Part shown: piece by piece, positions 1 through 8,020 of the stretch | Layout of the letters: every line of letters begins with the position of its first letter | How positions within the stretch are numbered: position 1 is the stretch's first letter | DNA from: Flavobacteriaceae bacterium | GTDB taxonomy: Bacteria; Bacteroidota; Bacteroidia; Flavobacteriales; Flavobacteriaceae | Length of the DNA stretch: 38,361 nucleotides | Assembly: GCA_013373105.1 (NCBI GenBank) | Contig: JABXIJ010000019.1 | Span: 1-38,361 of the forward strand | Direction: 5' to 3' | The notes under the pieces: generated by a model | Told to the model about the DNA's origin: nothing | Seen by the model: only the letters and a program-made list of their open reading frames with translations | Database searches by the model: none | Made by a program: the position numbers and the translations under genes

Positions 1-75
1 GTAGCGAGGACGGGAGTTGAACCCGTGACCTCAGGGTTATGAATCCTGCGCTCTAACCAACTGAGCTACCTCGCC
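1..75 (-). tRNA. tRNA with CAT anticodon, probably elongator tRNA-Met
   Basis: The reverse complement folds as a full cloverleaf. The acceptor stem starts GGCGAGG and is closed by CCTCGCT, giving a G1-U72 wobble. The D arm is GCTC...GAGC, the anticodon loop TTCATAA carries CAT, and the T arm is ACGGG-TTCAACT-CCCGT. The last anticodon-stem pair is an A-C mismatch. The 3' end lies at the window edge, so it cannot be seen whether CCA is encoded. It is not an initiator tRNA, because the GGG/CCC anticodon stem and the unpaired first base are absent. An Ile tRNA with lysidine-modified CAT is the alternative; bare sequence does not settle this. Confidence 0.93.
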
Positions 76-92
76 ATTCATTTATGAGGGTG

Positions 93-122
93 CAAATATA
101 ATTCATTTTTGCATTTACACAA
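93..122 (-). promoter_or_regulatory. Promoter of the tRNA gene
   Basis: On the minus strand TATATTTG (93-100) matches the Bacteroidota -7 box TAnnTTTG exactly. TTG (120-122) lies 19 bases upstream as the -33 box. The expected transcript start is near 87, about 12 bases before the mature tRNA end. The same boxes with the same 19-base spacing recur before the HU gene. Confidence 0.7.
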
Positions 123-185
123 GTAGAGGTTTTAATTTTTTTTAAATAGAATTAATAACTATATTGTGCACCTAACTTAATTAAA

Positions 186-569
186 ATGGATAAAGTTAAA
201 TACGAAATTGAAATTCCTATTCATGCGTCTCCAAGTATGCTATATCAATATATATCATCTCCATCAAATTTACAAGAATGGTTTGCAGATAAAGTAAATT
301 CTAGAGGTAAAATTTTTAGTTTTATTTGGGATGATGTAGAAGAAAAAGCTCAACTAGTTACTAAAAGAACAGATGAGAGAATTCGTTTTAAATGGTTAGA
401 AAGCGAAGGTGATGATAGCTATTTCGAATTAAGAATTCAAGTAGATGCATTAACCAAAGATGTTTCTTTAATGATTACAGATTTTGCAGATGACGAAGAT
501 GAGGTAGAAGAAGCAAAACAACTTTGGGAAAATCAAATCGACGAATTAAAACATACCATTGGCGCATAA
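186..569 (+). CDS. START-like domain protein
   Basis: A 127-residue soluble protein with no signal peptide or membrane segment. The N-terminal stretch KYEIEIPIHASPSMLYQYIS, followed by a conserved W (NLQEWFAD) and a beta-rich middle, fits the START-like family common in Flavobacteriaceae, which is related to AHSA1/SRPBCC helix-grip folds. These folds form a hydrophobic cavity; the ligand of this family is not known to me and no catalytic residue can be assigned. The C-terminal third is strongly acidic (ADDEDEVEEAK) and ends in the long helix usual for the fold. It stands alone, between a divergent tRNA and a terminator just after its stop, so it is probably monocistronic. The ATG start is well placed and no upstream in-frame alternative is needed. 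Confidence 0.8.
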   Translation: MDKVKYEIEIPIHASPSMLYQYISSPSNLQEWFADKVNSRGKIFSFIWDDVEEKAQLVTKRTDERIRFKWLESEGDDSYFELRIQVDALTKDVSLMITDFADDEDEVEEAKQLWENQIDELKHTIGA

Positions 570-591
570 AAAATTAAAAATAAAAATATAG

Positions 592-622
592 AAAAAGCTC
601 AGTTTAAAACTGAGCTTTTTTT
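592..622 (+). terminator. Rho-independent terminator after the START-like gene
   Basis: An 8-bp stem GCTCAGTT / AACTGAGC with a 3-base loop is extended by A5/T5 pairing and followed by a T run. It lies 20-50 bases after the stop codon. Confidence 0.85.
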
Positions 623-647
623 ATGAACAGAATAGTTTATAAAACCT

Positions 648-655
648 TAATTTTG
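648..655 (+). promoter_or_regulatory. -7 box for the class IV aminotransferase
   Basis: TAATTTTG fits TAnnTTTG. It lies just after the terminator and 19 bases before the ATG at 675. I see no good -33 TTG at 17-21 bases, so the call rests on the -7 box and its position. Confidence 0.45.
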
Positions 656-674
656 CAGTTCTAAAATTTAGTTG

Positions 675-1508
675 ATGGTAATTTTAAATGGAGCATTAGT
701 TGCAGAAGAAAATACAAGTGTATCAATACAGAATAGAGGTTTTAAATATGGAGATTCCATTTTTGAAACTATTAAAGTAGCGAATGGTAAAGTTATTTTT
801 TGGGAAGAACATTATTTCAGATTAATGGCTTCTATGCGAATGTTACGTATGAAAATTCCAATGGAATTCACTTTAGAATTTTTAGAAGAAAAAATTTTAA
901 AATTAACTAACGAACATAAATCTAGTAGTAATGAATTTAGAGTTCGATTAACAGTTTTTAGAGAAGATGGTGGATTTTATACACCAGAAACAAATAGTAT
1001 TAATTATTTAATAGAAGCTAGTCCTCTGAATTATATTACAAAAACTGATTATAAAGTTGATGTTTATAAGGATTTTTATCATTATTCTGGTTTACTTTCA
1101 ACAGTTAAAACAAACAATAAAATGCTAAATACATTAGCAAGTATTTTTGCTAAAGAGAATGATTTGGATAATTGTATTTTAATCAATGAAAATAAAGGTG
1201 TAGTTGAAGTTACCAACGGTAATATTTTTATTTTAAAAGATAACGTAGTTAAAACGCCTGCTATTACTGAAGGTTGTATTAAAGGTGTTATAAGAAAAAA
1301 ACTAATTGAAGTACTGCAAAAAAATGAAGAGTATAAAATTGAAGAAACTTCAATTTCGCCTTTCGAAGTTCAAAAAGCTGACGAGGTTTTTATTACAAAT
1401 GCAATAATTGGTATACAACCTGTAACACAATACAAAAAGAAAAAATTAAAAGTAGATTTTAGTTTAAAACTAGCAAAAAACCTTACAGTATTAGAGTTTA
1501 CCAATTAG
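675..1508 (+). CDS. Class IV (fold type IV) PLP-dependent aminotransferase
   Basis: A cytoplasmic enzyme of 277 residues, the usual length for the D-amino-acid / branched-chain aminotransferase and aminodeoxychorismate lyase superfamily. The N-terminal signature NRGFKYGDSIFETIKV (about 20-35) is clear. The PLP lysine is probably K145 in TVKTNNKML, and E178 in VVEVTNGNIF is the usual partner of the PLP ring nitrogen. Substrate cannot be read from the sequence; a branched-chain aminotransferase or a PabC-like lyase are the main options. The ATG at 675 is preferred over the in-frame TTG directly before it, because MVILNGALV matches how the family begins. The stop overlaps the stop of the convergent yqgE by 4 bases. 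Confidence 0.85.
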   Translation: MVILNGALVAEENTSVSIQNRGFKYGDSIFETIKVANGKVIFWEEHYFRLMASMRMLRMKIPMEFTLEFLEEKILKLTNEHKSSSNEFRVRLTVFREDGGFYTPETNSINYLIEASPLNYITKTDYKVDVYKDFYHYSGLLSTVKTNNKMLNTLASIFAKENDLDNCILINENKGVVEVTNGNIFILKDNVVKTPAITEGCIKGVIRKKLIEVLQKNEEYKIEETSISPFEVQKADEVFITNAIIGIQPVTQYKKKKLKVDFSLKLAKNLTVLEFTN

Positions 1509-2062
1509 TTAAGTGAAACATCACTTGGTGCATTTACCCAAAGTTTATAATCACCACCCTTTTGTAGTAATTTTTTTCTCCAAAGTAACGATTCGTTTTC
1601 TTGAAAAATATCTTCTGAATCATTATTAGAAATAAACCAAGAATTCGATTCAATTTCTATTTGAAGTTGGTTTTTTCCCCAACCAGAATAGCCTAAGAAA
1701 AAACGAATATCATTTTTGTTTAAGCTCTTGTTGTTTAATAAAGCTTTAAGTGCTTCAAAATTTCCACCCCAATAAATACCATTATCTACCTCAATACTAT
1801 CAGGTATTAGGTTTGGTAATTGATGTACAAAGTAAAGATTGTCTTGTTCTACTGGCCCACCTTGATAAATTGTGAAATTTGCTTCAATATCGGGCAATAA
1901 ATCATGAATTGTAAAACTTAAAGGCCTATTTAAAATAAAACCAACAGAATTGTTATCTGTATGCTCAGTAATTAATATGATAGCTCTGTTAAATGAGTCG
2001 TCATTTAATATAGAAGGTTCTGCAATTAAAAGTTTACCTTTAAGATGTTGTAAGTTAGGCAT
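1505..2062 (-). CDS. yqgE: YqgE/AlgH family protein
   Basis: 185 residues, the full length for this family of small soluble proteins (DUF179). The N-terminus LKGKLLIAEPSILNDDSFNRAI followed by GFILNRPL (about residues 37-44) and the motif YQGGPVEQDNLYFVH (66-80) are the family hallmarks. The phrase RFFLGYSGWGKNQL (about 120-133) matches the conserved GYAGWGxGQL segment. The molecular role is not firmly known; no enzymatic residue is established. It lies downstream of the HU gene on the same strand, but a terminator separates them, so it probably has its own weak promoter or depends on read-through. Its 3' end overlaps the convergent aminotransferase. Confidence 0.9.
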   Translation of the reverse strand: MPNLQHLKGKLLIAEPSILNDDSFNRAIILITEHTDNNSVGFILNRPLSFTIHDLLPDIEANFTIYQGGPVEQDNLYFVHQLPNLIPDSIEVDNGIYWGGNFEALKALLNNKSLNKNDIRFFLGYSGWGKNQLQIEIESNSWFISNNDSEDIFQENESLLWRKKLLQKGGDYKLWVNAPSDVSLN

Positions 2063-2086
2063 TAGTAAATATAAAAATCTATAAAT

Positions 2087-2118
2087 AAAAAAACCCTCTT
2101 TAATGGAGGGTTTTTATA
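2087..2118 (-). terminator. Terminator after the HU gene
   Basis: On the minus strand an AAAAACCCTC arm pairs with a GAGGGTTTTT arm around a 6-base loop, and the 3' arm runs into a T tract. It begins about 20 bases after the HU stop codon and lies directly upstream of the yqgE start. Confidence 0.85.
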
Positions 2119-2136
2119 GTAAAATCTGAAACTATA

Positions 2137-2409
2137 TTAGTTTACAGCGTCACTTAATCCAGCACCAGCTTTAAATTTAGCTACGTTTTTAGCAGCAATT
2201 TGGATAGTTTTACCAGTTTGAGGGTTTCTACCACTTCTTGCAGCTCTTTTAGAAACAGAGAATGTACCAAAACCAACTAAAGCAACTTTATCTCCTTTTT
2301 TTAAAGCAGAAGTTACATTTCCTGTAAAAGATTCTAATGCTGCTTTAGCAGCTACTTTAGAAATTCCTGCATCTGCAGCCATTGCGTCGATTAAATCTGA
2401 CTTGTTCAT
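2137..2409 (-). CDS. HU family DNA-binding protein
   Basis: 90 residues, the normal HU length. It starts [22 protein letters not shown] and has the dimer-core helix followed by [31 protein letters not shown] (about 39-69), the beta arm with the conserved R-x-G-x-N-P-x-T-G-K tip that inserts into the DNA minor groove. HU is an abundant homodimeric nucleoid protein that bends DNA without strong sequence preference. The gene sits between a strong promoter (boxes at 2463-2493) and a strong terminator, so it is expected to be transcribed alone and highly. A pair of direct repeats upstream of the promoter may add control. Confidence 0.96.
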   Translation of the reverse strand: MNKSDLIDAMAADAGISKVAAKAALESFTGNVTSALKKGDKVALVGFGTFSVSKRAARSGRNPQTGKTIQIAAKNVAKFKAGAGLSDAVN

Positions 2410-2462
2410 AATAAATAGGTTTTAAATTATTGAATATTTTTCTTTATGCTTAAAAAGCTTAA

Positions 2463-2493
2463 CAAATATATACGGATTAAGGGCTTACGCAAA
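2463..2493 (-). promoter_or_regulatory. Promoter of the HU gene
   Basis: On the minus strand TTTG (2490-2493), 19 bases, then TATATTTG (2463-2470). Both boxes match the Bacteroidota primary sigma consensus exactly. The expected start is near 2457, giving a leader of about 48 bases. A second TATATTTG at 2490-2497 overlaps the -33 box but has no partner of its own. Confidence 0.75.
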
Positions 2494-2517
2494 TATAGAC
2501 CCATAAAATTGGGGGTT

Positions 2518-2549
2518 TTGTTAATAAATACAATGGAATTGTTAATAAA
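2518..2549. repeat. Direct repeat of 11 bases, 21-base period, upstream of the HU promoter
   Basis: TTGTTAATAAA occurs at 2518-2528 and again at 2539-2549. The copies are two helical turns apart and begin 25 bases upstream of the HU -33 box. The placement suits a protein-binding site, but no known regulator is recognised. Confidence 0.5.
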
Positions 2550-2596
2550 GCTTATTGAAATTCATCAAAATTTAGGAAAAGCTTATCAATAAAGGA

Positions 2597-3541
2597 CTAT
2601 AGCACTTTTGAGTCTTCTGAAAAAGAAAAACCGTTAAGTAAGCTTTTAATATCCATTTTACGTTTTCCAGAAAGTTTAATTTCTTTAACATTTATAAAAC
2701 CCTCTTTAACAGCAATTTTAAGTTCTTTTTTAGAGGTCAAAATTTTTCCTAATGAATAATTATGATTTTCTTTTTCCTTTTCAACAGCATAAATTTGAGC
2801 TTTAACTTTCTCATTTGCACTTTCAATAAACGTCCAAGCTGCAGGAAAAGGATTCAGCCCTCTAATTTTATTATATATATTGTCTAAACTATCACTCCAA
2901 TTAATCTTTGTATTCTCTGAATTTAATTTTGGTGCAGATTTTTCTTCTAATACTGGTTGAGGAGTAGTTTTAATTTTTTTAGTTTCAATAAGGTCAACAG
3001 TTTTTGCAACTAATTCTGCACCCAAATACATTAATCTATCATGTAAAGTACCAACAGTTTCATTTGAAGATATTTCTGTTTCTTCTTGTAAAATAATTTC
3101 TCCAGTATCAATTTTATCATCAATAAAAAATGTAGTTACTCCTGTTTTTATTTCACCATTAACTATTGCCCAATGAATTGGAGCAGCCCCTCTATATTCT
3201 GGTAATAATGATGCATGTAAATTAAAGGTACCATATTTAGGTAACTGCCAAACTATTTTTGGAAGCATTCTAAAAGCAACAACTATTTGTAAATCAGGTT
3301 TTAGTGATTTTAACTCTTCGTTAAATGATTTGTCTTTAAGATTTGTTGGTTGTAAAATGGGTAAACCTTTTGTTATTGCATATTTTTTTACTGCAGATTG
3401 ATTGAGTTTTCGTCCTCTTCCTGCTGGTTTATCTGGAGCTGTAATGACACCAACAACATTATATTTATTTTCTAGTAAATAATCTAAAATGGTAACAGCA
3501 AAATCTGGAGTTCCCATAAATACAATTCTCAAATCTTTCAT
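2597..3541 (-). CDS. fmt: Methionyl-tRNA formyltransferase
   Basis: 314 residues, the full length for Fmt. It transfers a formyl group from 10-formyltetrahydrofolate to Met-tRNA(fMet) for translation initiation. The N-terminal hydrolase domain begins RIVFMGTPDFAV. The catalytic triad is visible as N107 and H109 in FNLHASLLPEYRGAAP and D145 in DDKIDTGE, the same spacing as in the E. coli enzyme. The C-terminal domain (about 205-314) has the conserved NPFPAAWT. Its ATG shares one base with the recQ stop (TAATG), so it is translated by coupling to recQ in the ATPase-recQ-fmt operon. The 187-base gap before the HU gene has no clear hairpin. Confidence 0.96.
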   Translation of the reverse strand: MKDLRIVFMGTPDFAVTILDYLLENKYNVVGVITAPDKPAGRGRKLNQSAVKKYAITKGLPILQPTNLKDKSFNEELKSLKPDLQIVVAFRMLPKIVWQLPKYGTFNLHASLLPEYRGAAPIHWAIVNGEIKTGVTTFFIDDKIDTGEIILQEETEISSNETVGTLHDRLMYLGAELVAKTVDLIETKKIKTTPQPVLEEKSAPKLNSENTKINWSDSLDNIYNKIRGLNPFPAAWTFIESANEKVKAQIYAVEKEKENHNYSLGKILTSKKELKIAVKEGFINVKEIKLSGKRKMDIKSLLNGFSFSEDSKVL

Positions 3542-5427
3542 TAATTAAGTTGGTATTTATTTTGATGATTTATTTTAATAATACTTTCGGCTAGCATGTT
3601 TCGCAAAAGTATTAAAACTTCGTCCTTAGGTTTATTTAATGTTGAAATAATTTCTGAAGAACTTAAAGCTTCTTTTTGCAATAAGTTAAGAATACTTTCA
3701 TTTAAATTTTTAGAACTTTTAGAGTTTGTTAGTAAACACACATCACATATGCCACATTTTATAGTAGACTTTTCATCAAAATAGTTTAGTAATTGTATGC
3801 TTCTACAAACTGTATCATTTTCTAAATAATTAATAAAATCTTGAAATTTTCTCTTTTTTTGATGTAGAAATTGAATAATATCCTTGGTAAATAAATTAAT
3901 AGTTCTATCATCTTCTCTAGGATATAAAAACTGCAATTCTGCATCTTTATTTACAGGATCATATACAGCTATTTCATCTTTATGAAGTTGTTTTAAAAAC
4001 ACTTTTATTTGTGATGAAGTAGAATTGTTTTTTTTGGCTAACCAATATTCATTTATTTTAACTTTTTGGCTATTTAAACTGCTATAACTTCTTAATAGTG
4101 TTTCTATAAAATTAGATAAGCTTTTGTTGTTTTTAGAATAACATAAAGCTACTTTGCTAGAAACATTAAATTGCAAAGAAGACTTTTTTTCAAAGTTAGA
4201 ATTTAGGCTAATAATACCATTATTCACCAAAATTTTTAAGGTTGATACAACAATATTTTTATAAAAATTATACTTTATACTAAACTCATTTACATTAAAA
4301 TAATATACTTCATCAGATAGTTCACCATTAGCAATAGTAAAATGTTGGTGAAGTTTTCTGTAAATTAATTTAATTTCTTTTATTGTTGGAATAGAACTAT
4401 TAAAACGTTCTTTTAGAAGAGTTATATCATGTTTATTTTTAAATAAAACAGCAAACGATTTTTTTAAACTTCTACCTGCTCTACCAGCTTCTTGTACATA
4501 ATTTTCTATACTATTGGGTATATCAAAATGAACAACAATACCCACGTTAGCTTTGTCAATACCCATTCCAAAAGCATTAGTTGCCACCATAATAGGGGTT
4601 TCTTCTGTCATCCAGCTTTTAAAAGCTTCTTGCTTGTCATTTGCACTTAGGCCTGCATGATAAAAACTACTTTTAAAAGTATTAGCATTTAAAAAATTAG
4701 AAATTTCTTCAGTTTTTTTTCTTGAATTTACATAAACAATAGCAGGTGTTTTAGTTTTAGTAAAAATCTGCTTTAATTTAGTTAATTTGTCTTCAACTGT
4801 AAAAACTTGATAAGCTAAATTACTTTTGTAAAAAGACTTTTTAAAAACTTTTGTATTCGATAGTGTTAAGTTTTTTTCAATATCAAGAATAACTTTTTTT
4901 GTAGCAGTAGCAGTTAATGCAATACAATTTGCTTGCTTATGTTGCTCTAAAATTATTTTTATATTTCTATATGATGGTCTAAAATCATGCCCCCATTCAG
5001 AAATACAGTGTGCTTCATCAATTGCAATTAAACTAATATTGAGTTCTTGCAGTTTTTGTTGTATTAAATTCGACTGTAATCTTTCTGGAGAAAGGTAAAG
5101 AAATTTATAGTTGCCAAACTTTAAGTTATCAAATAGCTGAATTATTGCTTCTTCATTTGAATTTGGTTTTAAATAAGTTGCTTTTATATTTTTATTTTCT
5201 AAGCTTTTAACTTGATCTTCCATTAAAGCTAAGAGTGGAGATACTACTAAACAAACTCCATCTAAAAGTACTCCTGGTATTTGATAACATAAAGATTTTC
5301 CACTTCCTGTTGGAAGAAGTGTTATAACATTATTTTTTTCTAATACAGAAGTAATGATTTCTTTTTGAGGTTCTCTAAATGAATCAAAGCCCCAATATTT
5401 TTTTAATATTTCATCAACTTTAGCCAT
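3541..5427 (-). CDS. recQ: RecQ family ATP-dependent DNA helicase (short form)
   Basis: A 628-residue 3'-5' DNA helicase. Walker A is TGSGKS (40-45), the DEAH box is 137-140 in IDEAHCISEWGHDFRPSYR, and the motif V/VI region reads GMGIDKANVG...QEAGRAGR. The zinc-binding cysteines of the RecQ C-terminal region are C541, C558, C561 and C564 (YFDEKSTIKCGICDVCL). The protein ends soon after, so the HRDC domain of full-length RecQ (about 700 residues or more) is missing; this agrees with the second, shorter RecQ that flavobacteria often carry. It overlaps the upstream ATPase gene and downstream fmt by a TAATG each, so the three are one translationally coupled operon. A role in replication-fork repair is inferred from the family. 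Confidence 0.94.
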   Translation of the reverse strand: MAKVDEILKKYWGFDSFREPQKEIITSVLEKNNVITLLPTGSGKSLCYQIPGVLLDGVCLVVSPLLALMEDQVKSLENKNIKATYLKPNSNEEAIIQLFDNLKFGNYKFLYLSPERLQSNLIQQKLQELNISLIAIDEAHCISEWGHDFRPSYRNIKIILEQHKQANCIALTATATKKVILDIEKNLTLSNTKVFKKSFYKSNLAYQVFTVEDKLTKLKQIFTKTKTPAIVYVNSRKKTEEISNFLNANTFKSSFYHAGLSANDKQEAFKSWMTEETPIMVATNAFGMGIDKANVGIVVHFDIPNSIENYVQEAGRAGRSLKKSFAVLFKNKHDITLLKERFNSSIPTIKEIKLIYRKLHQHFTIANGELSDEVYYFNVNEFSIKYNFYKNIVVSTLKILVNNGIISLNSNFEKKSSLQFNVSSKVALCYSKNNKSLSNFIETLLRSYSSLNSQKVKINEYWLAKKNNSTSSQIKVFLKQLHKDEIAVYDPVNKDAELQFLYPREDDRTINLFTKDIIQFLHQKKRKFQDFINYLENDTVCRSIQLLNYFDEKSTIKCGICDVCLLTNSKSSKNLNESILNLLQKEALSSSEIISTLNKPKDEVLILLRNMLAESIIKINHQNKYQLN

Positions 5428-5975
5428 TAAGAATTTTTAATGGTATTCAATATAAAATCAACTCTATTTTCAATAGAATCAAAAGGAACAGTAATTAGAT
5501 TATAATTAAGGCTTGTATAAGTTTTTACTAAATAATGATCAATTTTTTGGGTTTCTTCAAAACTTTCATAACGTTCATTATCTGTTTCATGAATTTTTTC
5601 CCAAGGTTTAAAATGAAAAATTGTATCATATTTATATTGGTTGGATTTTTCTTTAAAAACAGAAGGATAATTACTGTTAGAAAAAACCAAATAGGCTAAT
5701 ACATCAGGTATTCCTCTATCAAAAAAAATTAAATCATTTTCTAAAGAATTTGCTTTTAAATACTGTTGCTCCCTGCCCTCTAAAAGCTTTTTACTAAAAA
5801 GTATAGGATCTTCTAAAAACAATTGCTCTATACCTTCTTTTTGAGCTTCTAGGGTTACATGTCTAGATATTTCATGAAAACAAGCATAACCCAATTCATC
5901 TAACTTATTTACAATAGAAGTTTTACCTGTTCCTGGTCCACCAACCAACACAATTTTTCTTTGTTTTTTTAACAA
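5427..5975 (-). CDS. AAA family ATPase (AAA_28-like small P-loop protein)
   Basis: 182 residues with a Walker A GGPGTGKTS at residues 12-20, followed by LDELGYACFHEISRHV and, at about 85-88, FDRG in LIFFDRGIPDVLAYL. This layout (P-loop, E-x-SR, FDRG) fits the AAA_28 P-loop family, which resembles small nucleoside kinases; the substrate is unknown. The only possible start between the upstream in-frame stop and the P-loop is TTG at 5975 (or non-standard ATT/GTG later), so a TTG start is chosen. It heads the operon ATPase-recQ-fmt with TAATG coupling to recQ. Whether it takes part in DNA repair is not shown by sequence. Confidence 0.85.
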   Translation of the reverse strand: MLKKQRKIVLVGGPGTGKTSIVNKLDELGYACFHEISRHVTLEAQKEGIEQLFLEDPILFSKKLLEGREQQYLKANSLENDLIFFDRGIPDVLAYLVFSNSNYPSVFKEKSNQYKYDTIFHFKPWEKIHETDNERYESFEETQKIDHYLVKTYTSLNYNLITVPFDSIENRVDFILNTIKNS

Positions 5976-6020
5976 GTCTTAATTTTTAAAGATTTAGAGA
6001 ATACAAAATTGCAATTCATA

Positions 6021-6028
6021 CAAAAATA
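6021..6028 (-). promoter_or_regulatory. -7 box for the ATPase-recQ-fmt operon
   Basis: TATTTTTG on the minus strand fits TAnnTTTG and lies 46 bases before the TTG start. At a 19-base spacing the -33 position holds TAG, not TTG, so support is partial. Confidence 0.4.
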
Positions 6029-6060
6029 ATTCATTCGCTTTATAAAACTAATTTTTAATG

Positions 6061-6068
6061 TAATTTTG
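6061..6068 (+). promoter_or_regulatory. -7 box for the DUF493 gene and PPIase run
   Basis: TAATTTTG fits TAnnTTTG and lies 33 bases before the ATG at 6102. CTTT stands 19 bases upstream where TTTG is expected. It is divergent from, and within 40 bases of, the -7 box serving the recQ operon. Confidence 0.5.
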
Positions 6069-6101
6069 TAAGCTACAAAATTTTTAGATAGTATTGTTGT
6101 T

Positions 6102-6383
6102 ATGAGTAATAGAGATGATTTTTATAAGAAACTAAAAGTACAATTAGAAGATACAACAAAATTTCCTGCAGATTATATGTATAAGTTTATAGTTCCAGCA
6201 AATGGTAATCAAGTAAATGAAGTTAAAGGTTTATTTAATAACACTGGGGCAGTTATAAAAACAAAAAACTCTAAAACAGGTAAATACACTAGTGTTTCAA
6301 TTGTTGTTAACTTAGACAGTGCTAATACAGTAATCGACTATTATAAAAAAGCAGAAAACATTAAAGGAATAATATCATTATAA
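6102..6383 (+). CDS. DUF493 family protein (YbeD-like)
   Basis: 93 residues, matching the length of DUF493/YbeD proteins. The signature FPADYMYKFIVPANGNQVNEVKGLF (about 18-42) and the later YTSVSIVVNLDSANTVIDYYKK (62-83) are typical of this small alpha/beta fold, which resembles ACT-like regulatory domains. E. coli YbeD sits near lipoate genes, but no such link is seen here. The gene lies 2 bases before the first SurA-like PPIase, so it probably shares its transcript. Function is unknown. Confidence 0.88.
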   Translation: MSNRDDFYKKLKVQLEDTTKFPADYMYKFIVPANGNQVNEVKGLFNNTGAVIKTKNSKTGKYTSVSIVVNLDSANTVIDYYKKAENIKGIISL

Positions 6384-6385
6384 AT

Positions 6386-8020
6386 ATGAAGAAGCTATTT
6401 TTAGTAACAGTTTTATGTGCAACAAACTTTCTTTTTGCTCAAAAAAATAATGAAGTTTTACTTACTATTAATGATGAAAAAATAACAGTAGCAGAATTTA
6501 AAAGAATTTATGAAAAAAATCTTGATGCTATTGATAATAAAGAAGCAAAAAATCTTGGTAAAAATATTGAGTTATTCATTAAGTATAAGCTAAAAGTGCA
6601 AGAAGGTTATGCTTTAAAGTTTGATACATTACCTTCATATAAAAAGGAAATTGAACTATATAGAAATCAACTTTCTGCACCTTATTTACAAGATAGCAGT
6701 TATATTAATAAACTAGTAAAAGATGCATATTTTAGAACAGTAAATGAGGTTAAGGCAAAGCATATTTTAATTAGAACACCAAATGTACCTACACCAAGTG
6801 ATACCTTAAAAGCGTACACTAAAATAATAAAAATTAGAGATCGAATAGTAAAAGGTGAAGATTTTGGAAAGGTAGCAGAAGAAGTGTCTGAAGATCCTTC
6901 TGCAAGAGATGATAAAAAAACTGGTAGAAAAGGTAATCAAGGAAATTTAGGATATTTTTCGGCCTTTAAAATGGTTTATCCTTTTGAAGAAGCAGCCTAT
7001 AATACTAAGGTAGGAGAAGTTTCAATGCCATTTAGAACACGTTTTGGTTACCATATTTTAAAAGTTGATGATTTCAGAAAATCTAAAGGCGAAGTTGAAG
7101 TTGCTCATGTTTTAATAAAAGATTTATCTAAAAAAGGAGAGCAAAAAATTAATGAAGTTTACGCTAAACTTCAACAAGATGAACAGATTGGTAGTTTAGC
7201 ACAAAGATATTCAGATGATTTAGGTACAAAGTCTAGAGATGGTAAATTAAGGAAATTTGGAACAGGTGTTATGGTAAAACCTTTTGAGGATGTTGCCTTT
7301 AGCTTAGAAAAGGAAGGCGATTACTCTAAACCATTTAAAACTAGTTTTGGGTGGCATATAGTTCAATTAATTAAGAAACATCCAGTAAAGCCGTTTAACA
7401 AATTAAAAAATGAATTAGAGAATAGAGTTAAATCTGGTTCTAGAGTTCAATTGTCTAAAAAAGCCGTAATCGAAAAACTAAAAGCAAAATACAAAATTGT
7501 TGAAAATGCTAAAGCTAAAGCAATTCTAAACAGAAATGAATTAGCCAAAATTCCTAAAGACAGCTTGCAAGAAACCTTATTTACGATTAATTCAAAAAAA
7601 ATCACTCAAGAAGATTTTGTTGCTTTTGCAAAAAATAGAAGGAATAAACCCAACTTTGAGTTGTATAATGAGTTTTTAGATAATGAAATTCTTAATTACT
7701 ATAAAAATAATTTAGAAAAAACAGAACCAGAATTTGCCTACACTTATCAAGAATACAAAGATGGCTTGTTATTATTTGAATTAATGCAAGAGAAAATCTG
7801 GAATAAATCTATAAAAGATACTTTAGGATTAAAAAATTATTTTAATGCTAACTTAACAAAATACAGCACAAAGGATTTAAATACTATTAAAGGAGAGGTA
7901 ATGAACGACTATCAAAATTACCTTGAAAATAACTGGATTACAGATTTAAGAAAAAAAGCTGTAATTTCAATCAATAAAAAAACTTTTAAAAAATTAAAAA
8001 AGCACTACAATCAGCTATAA
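6386..8020 (+). CDS. SurA/PpiC-like peptidyl-prolyl isomerase, first of three
   Basis: A 544-residue exported protein with a signal peptide (MKKLFLVTVLCATNFLFAQ). An N-terminal SurA-like helical segment holds ITVAEFKRIYEKNLD. Two parvulin (PpiC) domains follow: about 125-232 (VKAKHILIRTP ... RTRFGYHILKVDDF) and about 237-335 (EVAHVLIKDL ... KTSFGWHIVQLIKK). Both keep the HILI/HVLI start and the FGYH/FGWH end. A C-terminal helical region of about 200 residues follows. By family it should be a periplasmic chaperone and cis-trans isomerase assisting outer-membrane protein folding. Its stop overlaps the start of the next gene by one base (TAATG). It is longer than E. coli SurA (428). Confidence 0.9.
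   Translation: MKKLFLVTVLCATNFLFAQKNNEVLLTINDEKITVAEFKRIYEKNLDAIDNKEAKNLGKNIELFIKYKLKVQEGYALKFDTLPSYKKEIELYRNQLSAPYLQDSSYINKLVKDAYFRTVNEVKAKHILIRTPNVPTPSDTLKAYTKIIKIRDRIVKGEDFGKVAEEVSEDPSARDDKKTGRKGNQGNLGYFSAFKMVYPFEEAAYNTKVGEVSMPFRTRFGYHILKVDDFRKSKGEVEVAHVLIKDLSKKGEQKINEVYAKLQQDEQIGSLAQRYSDDLGTKSRDGKLRKFGTGVMVKPFEDVAFSLEKEGDYSKPFKTSFGWHIVQLIKKHPVKPFNKLKNELENRVKSGSRVQLSKKAVIEKLKAKYKIVENAKAKAILNRNELAKIPKDSLQETLFTINSKKITQEDFVAFAKNRRNKPNFELYNEFLDNEILNYYKNNLEKTEPEFAYTYQEYKDGLLLFELMQEKIWNKSIKDTLGLKNYFNANLTKYSTKDLNTIKGEVMNDYQNYLENNWITDLRKKAVISINKKTFKKLKKHYNQL

Noticed and set aside
154..170. TATATTG as a -7 box for the START-like gene
   Set aside because: It lacks one T of TAnnTTTG and has no -33 partner, so the promoter of this gene is left unassigned.
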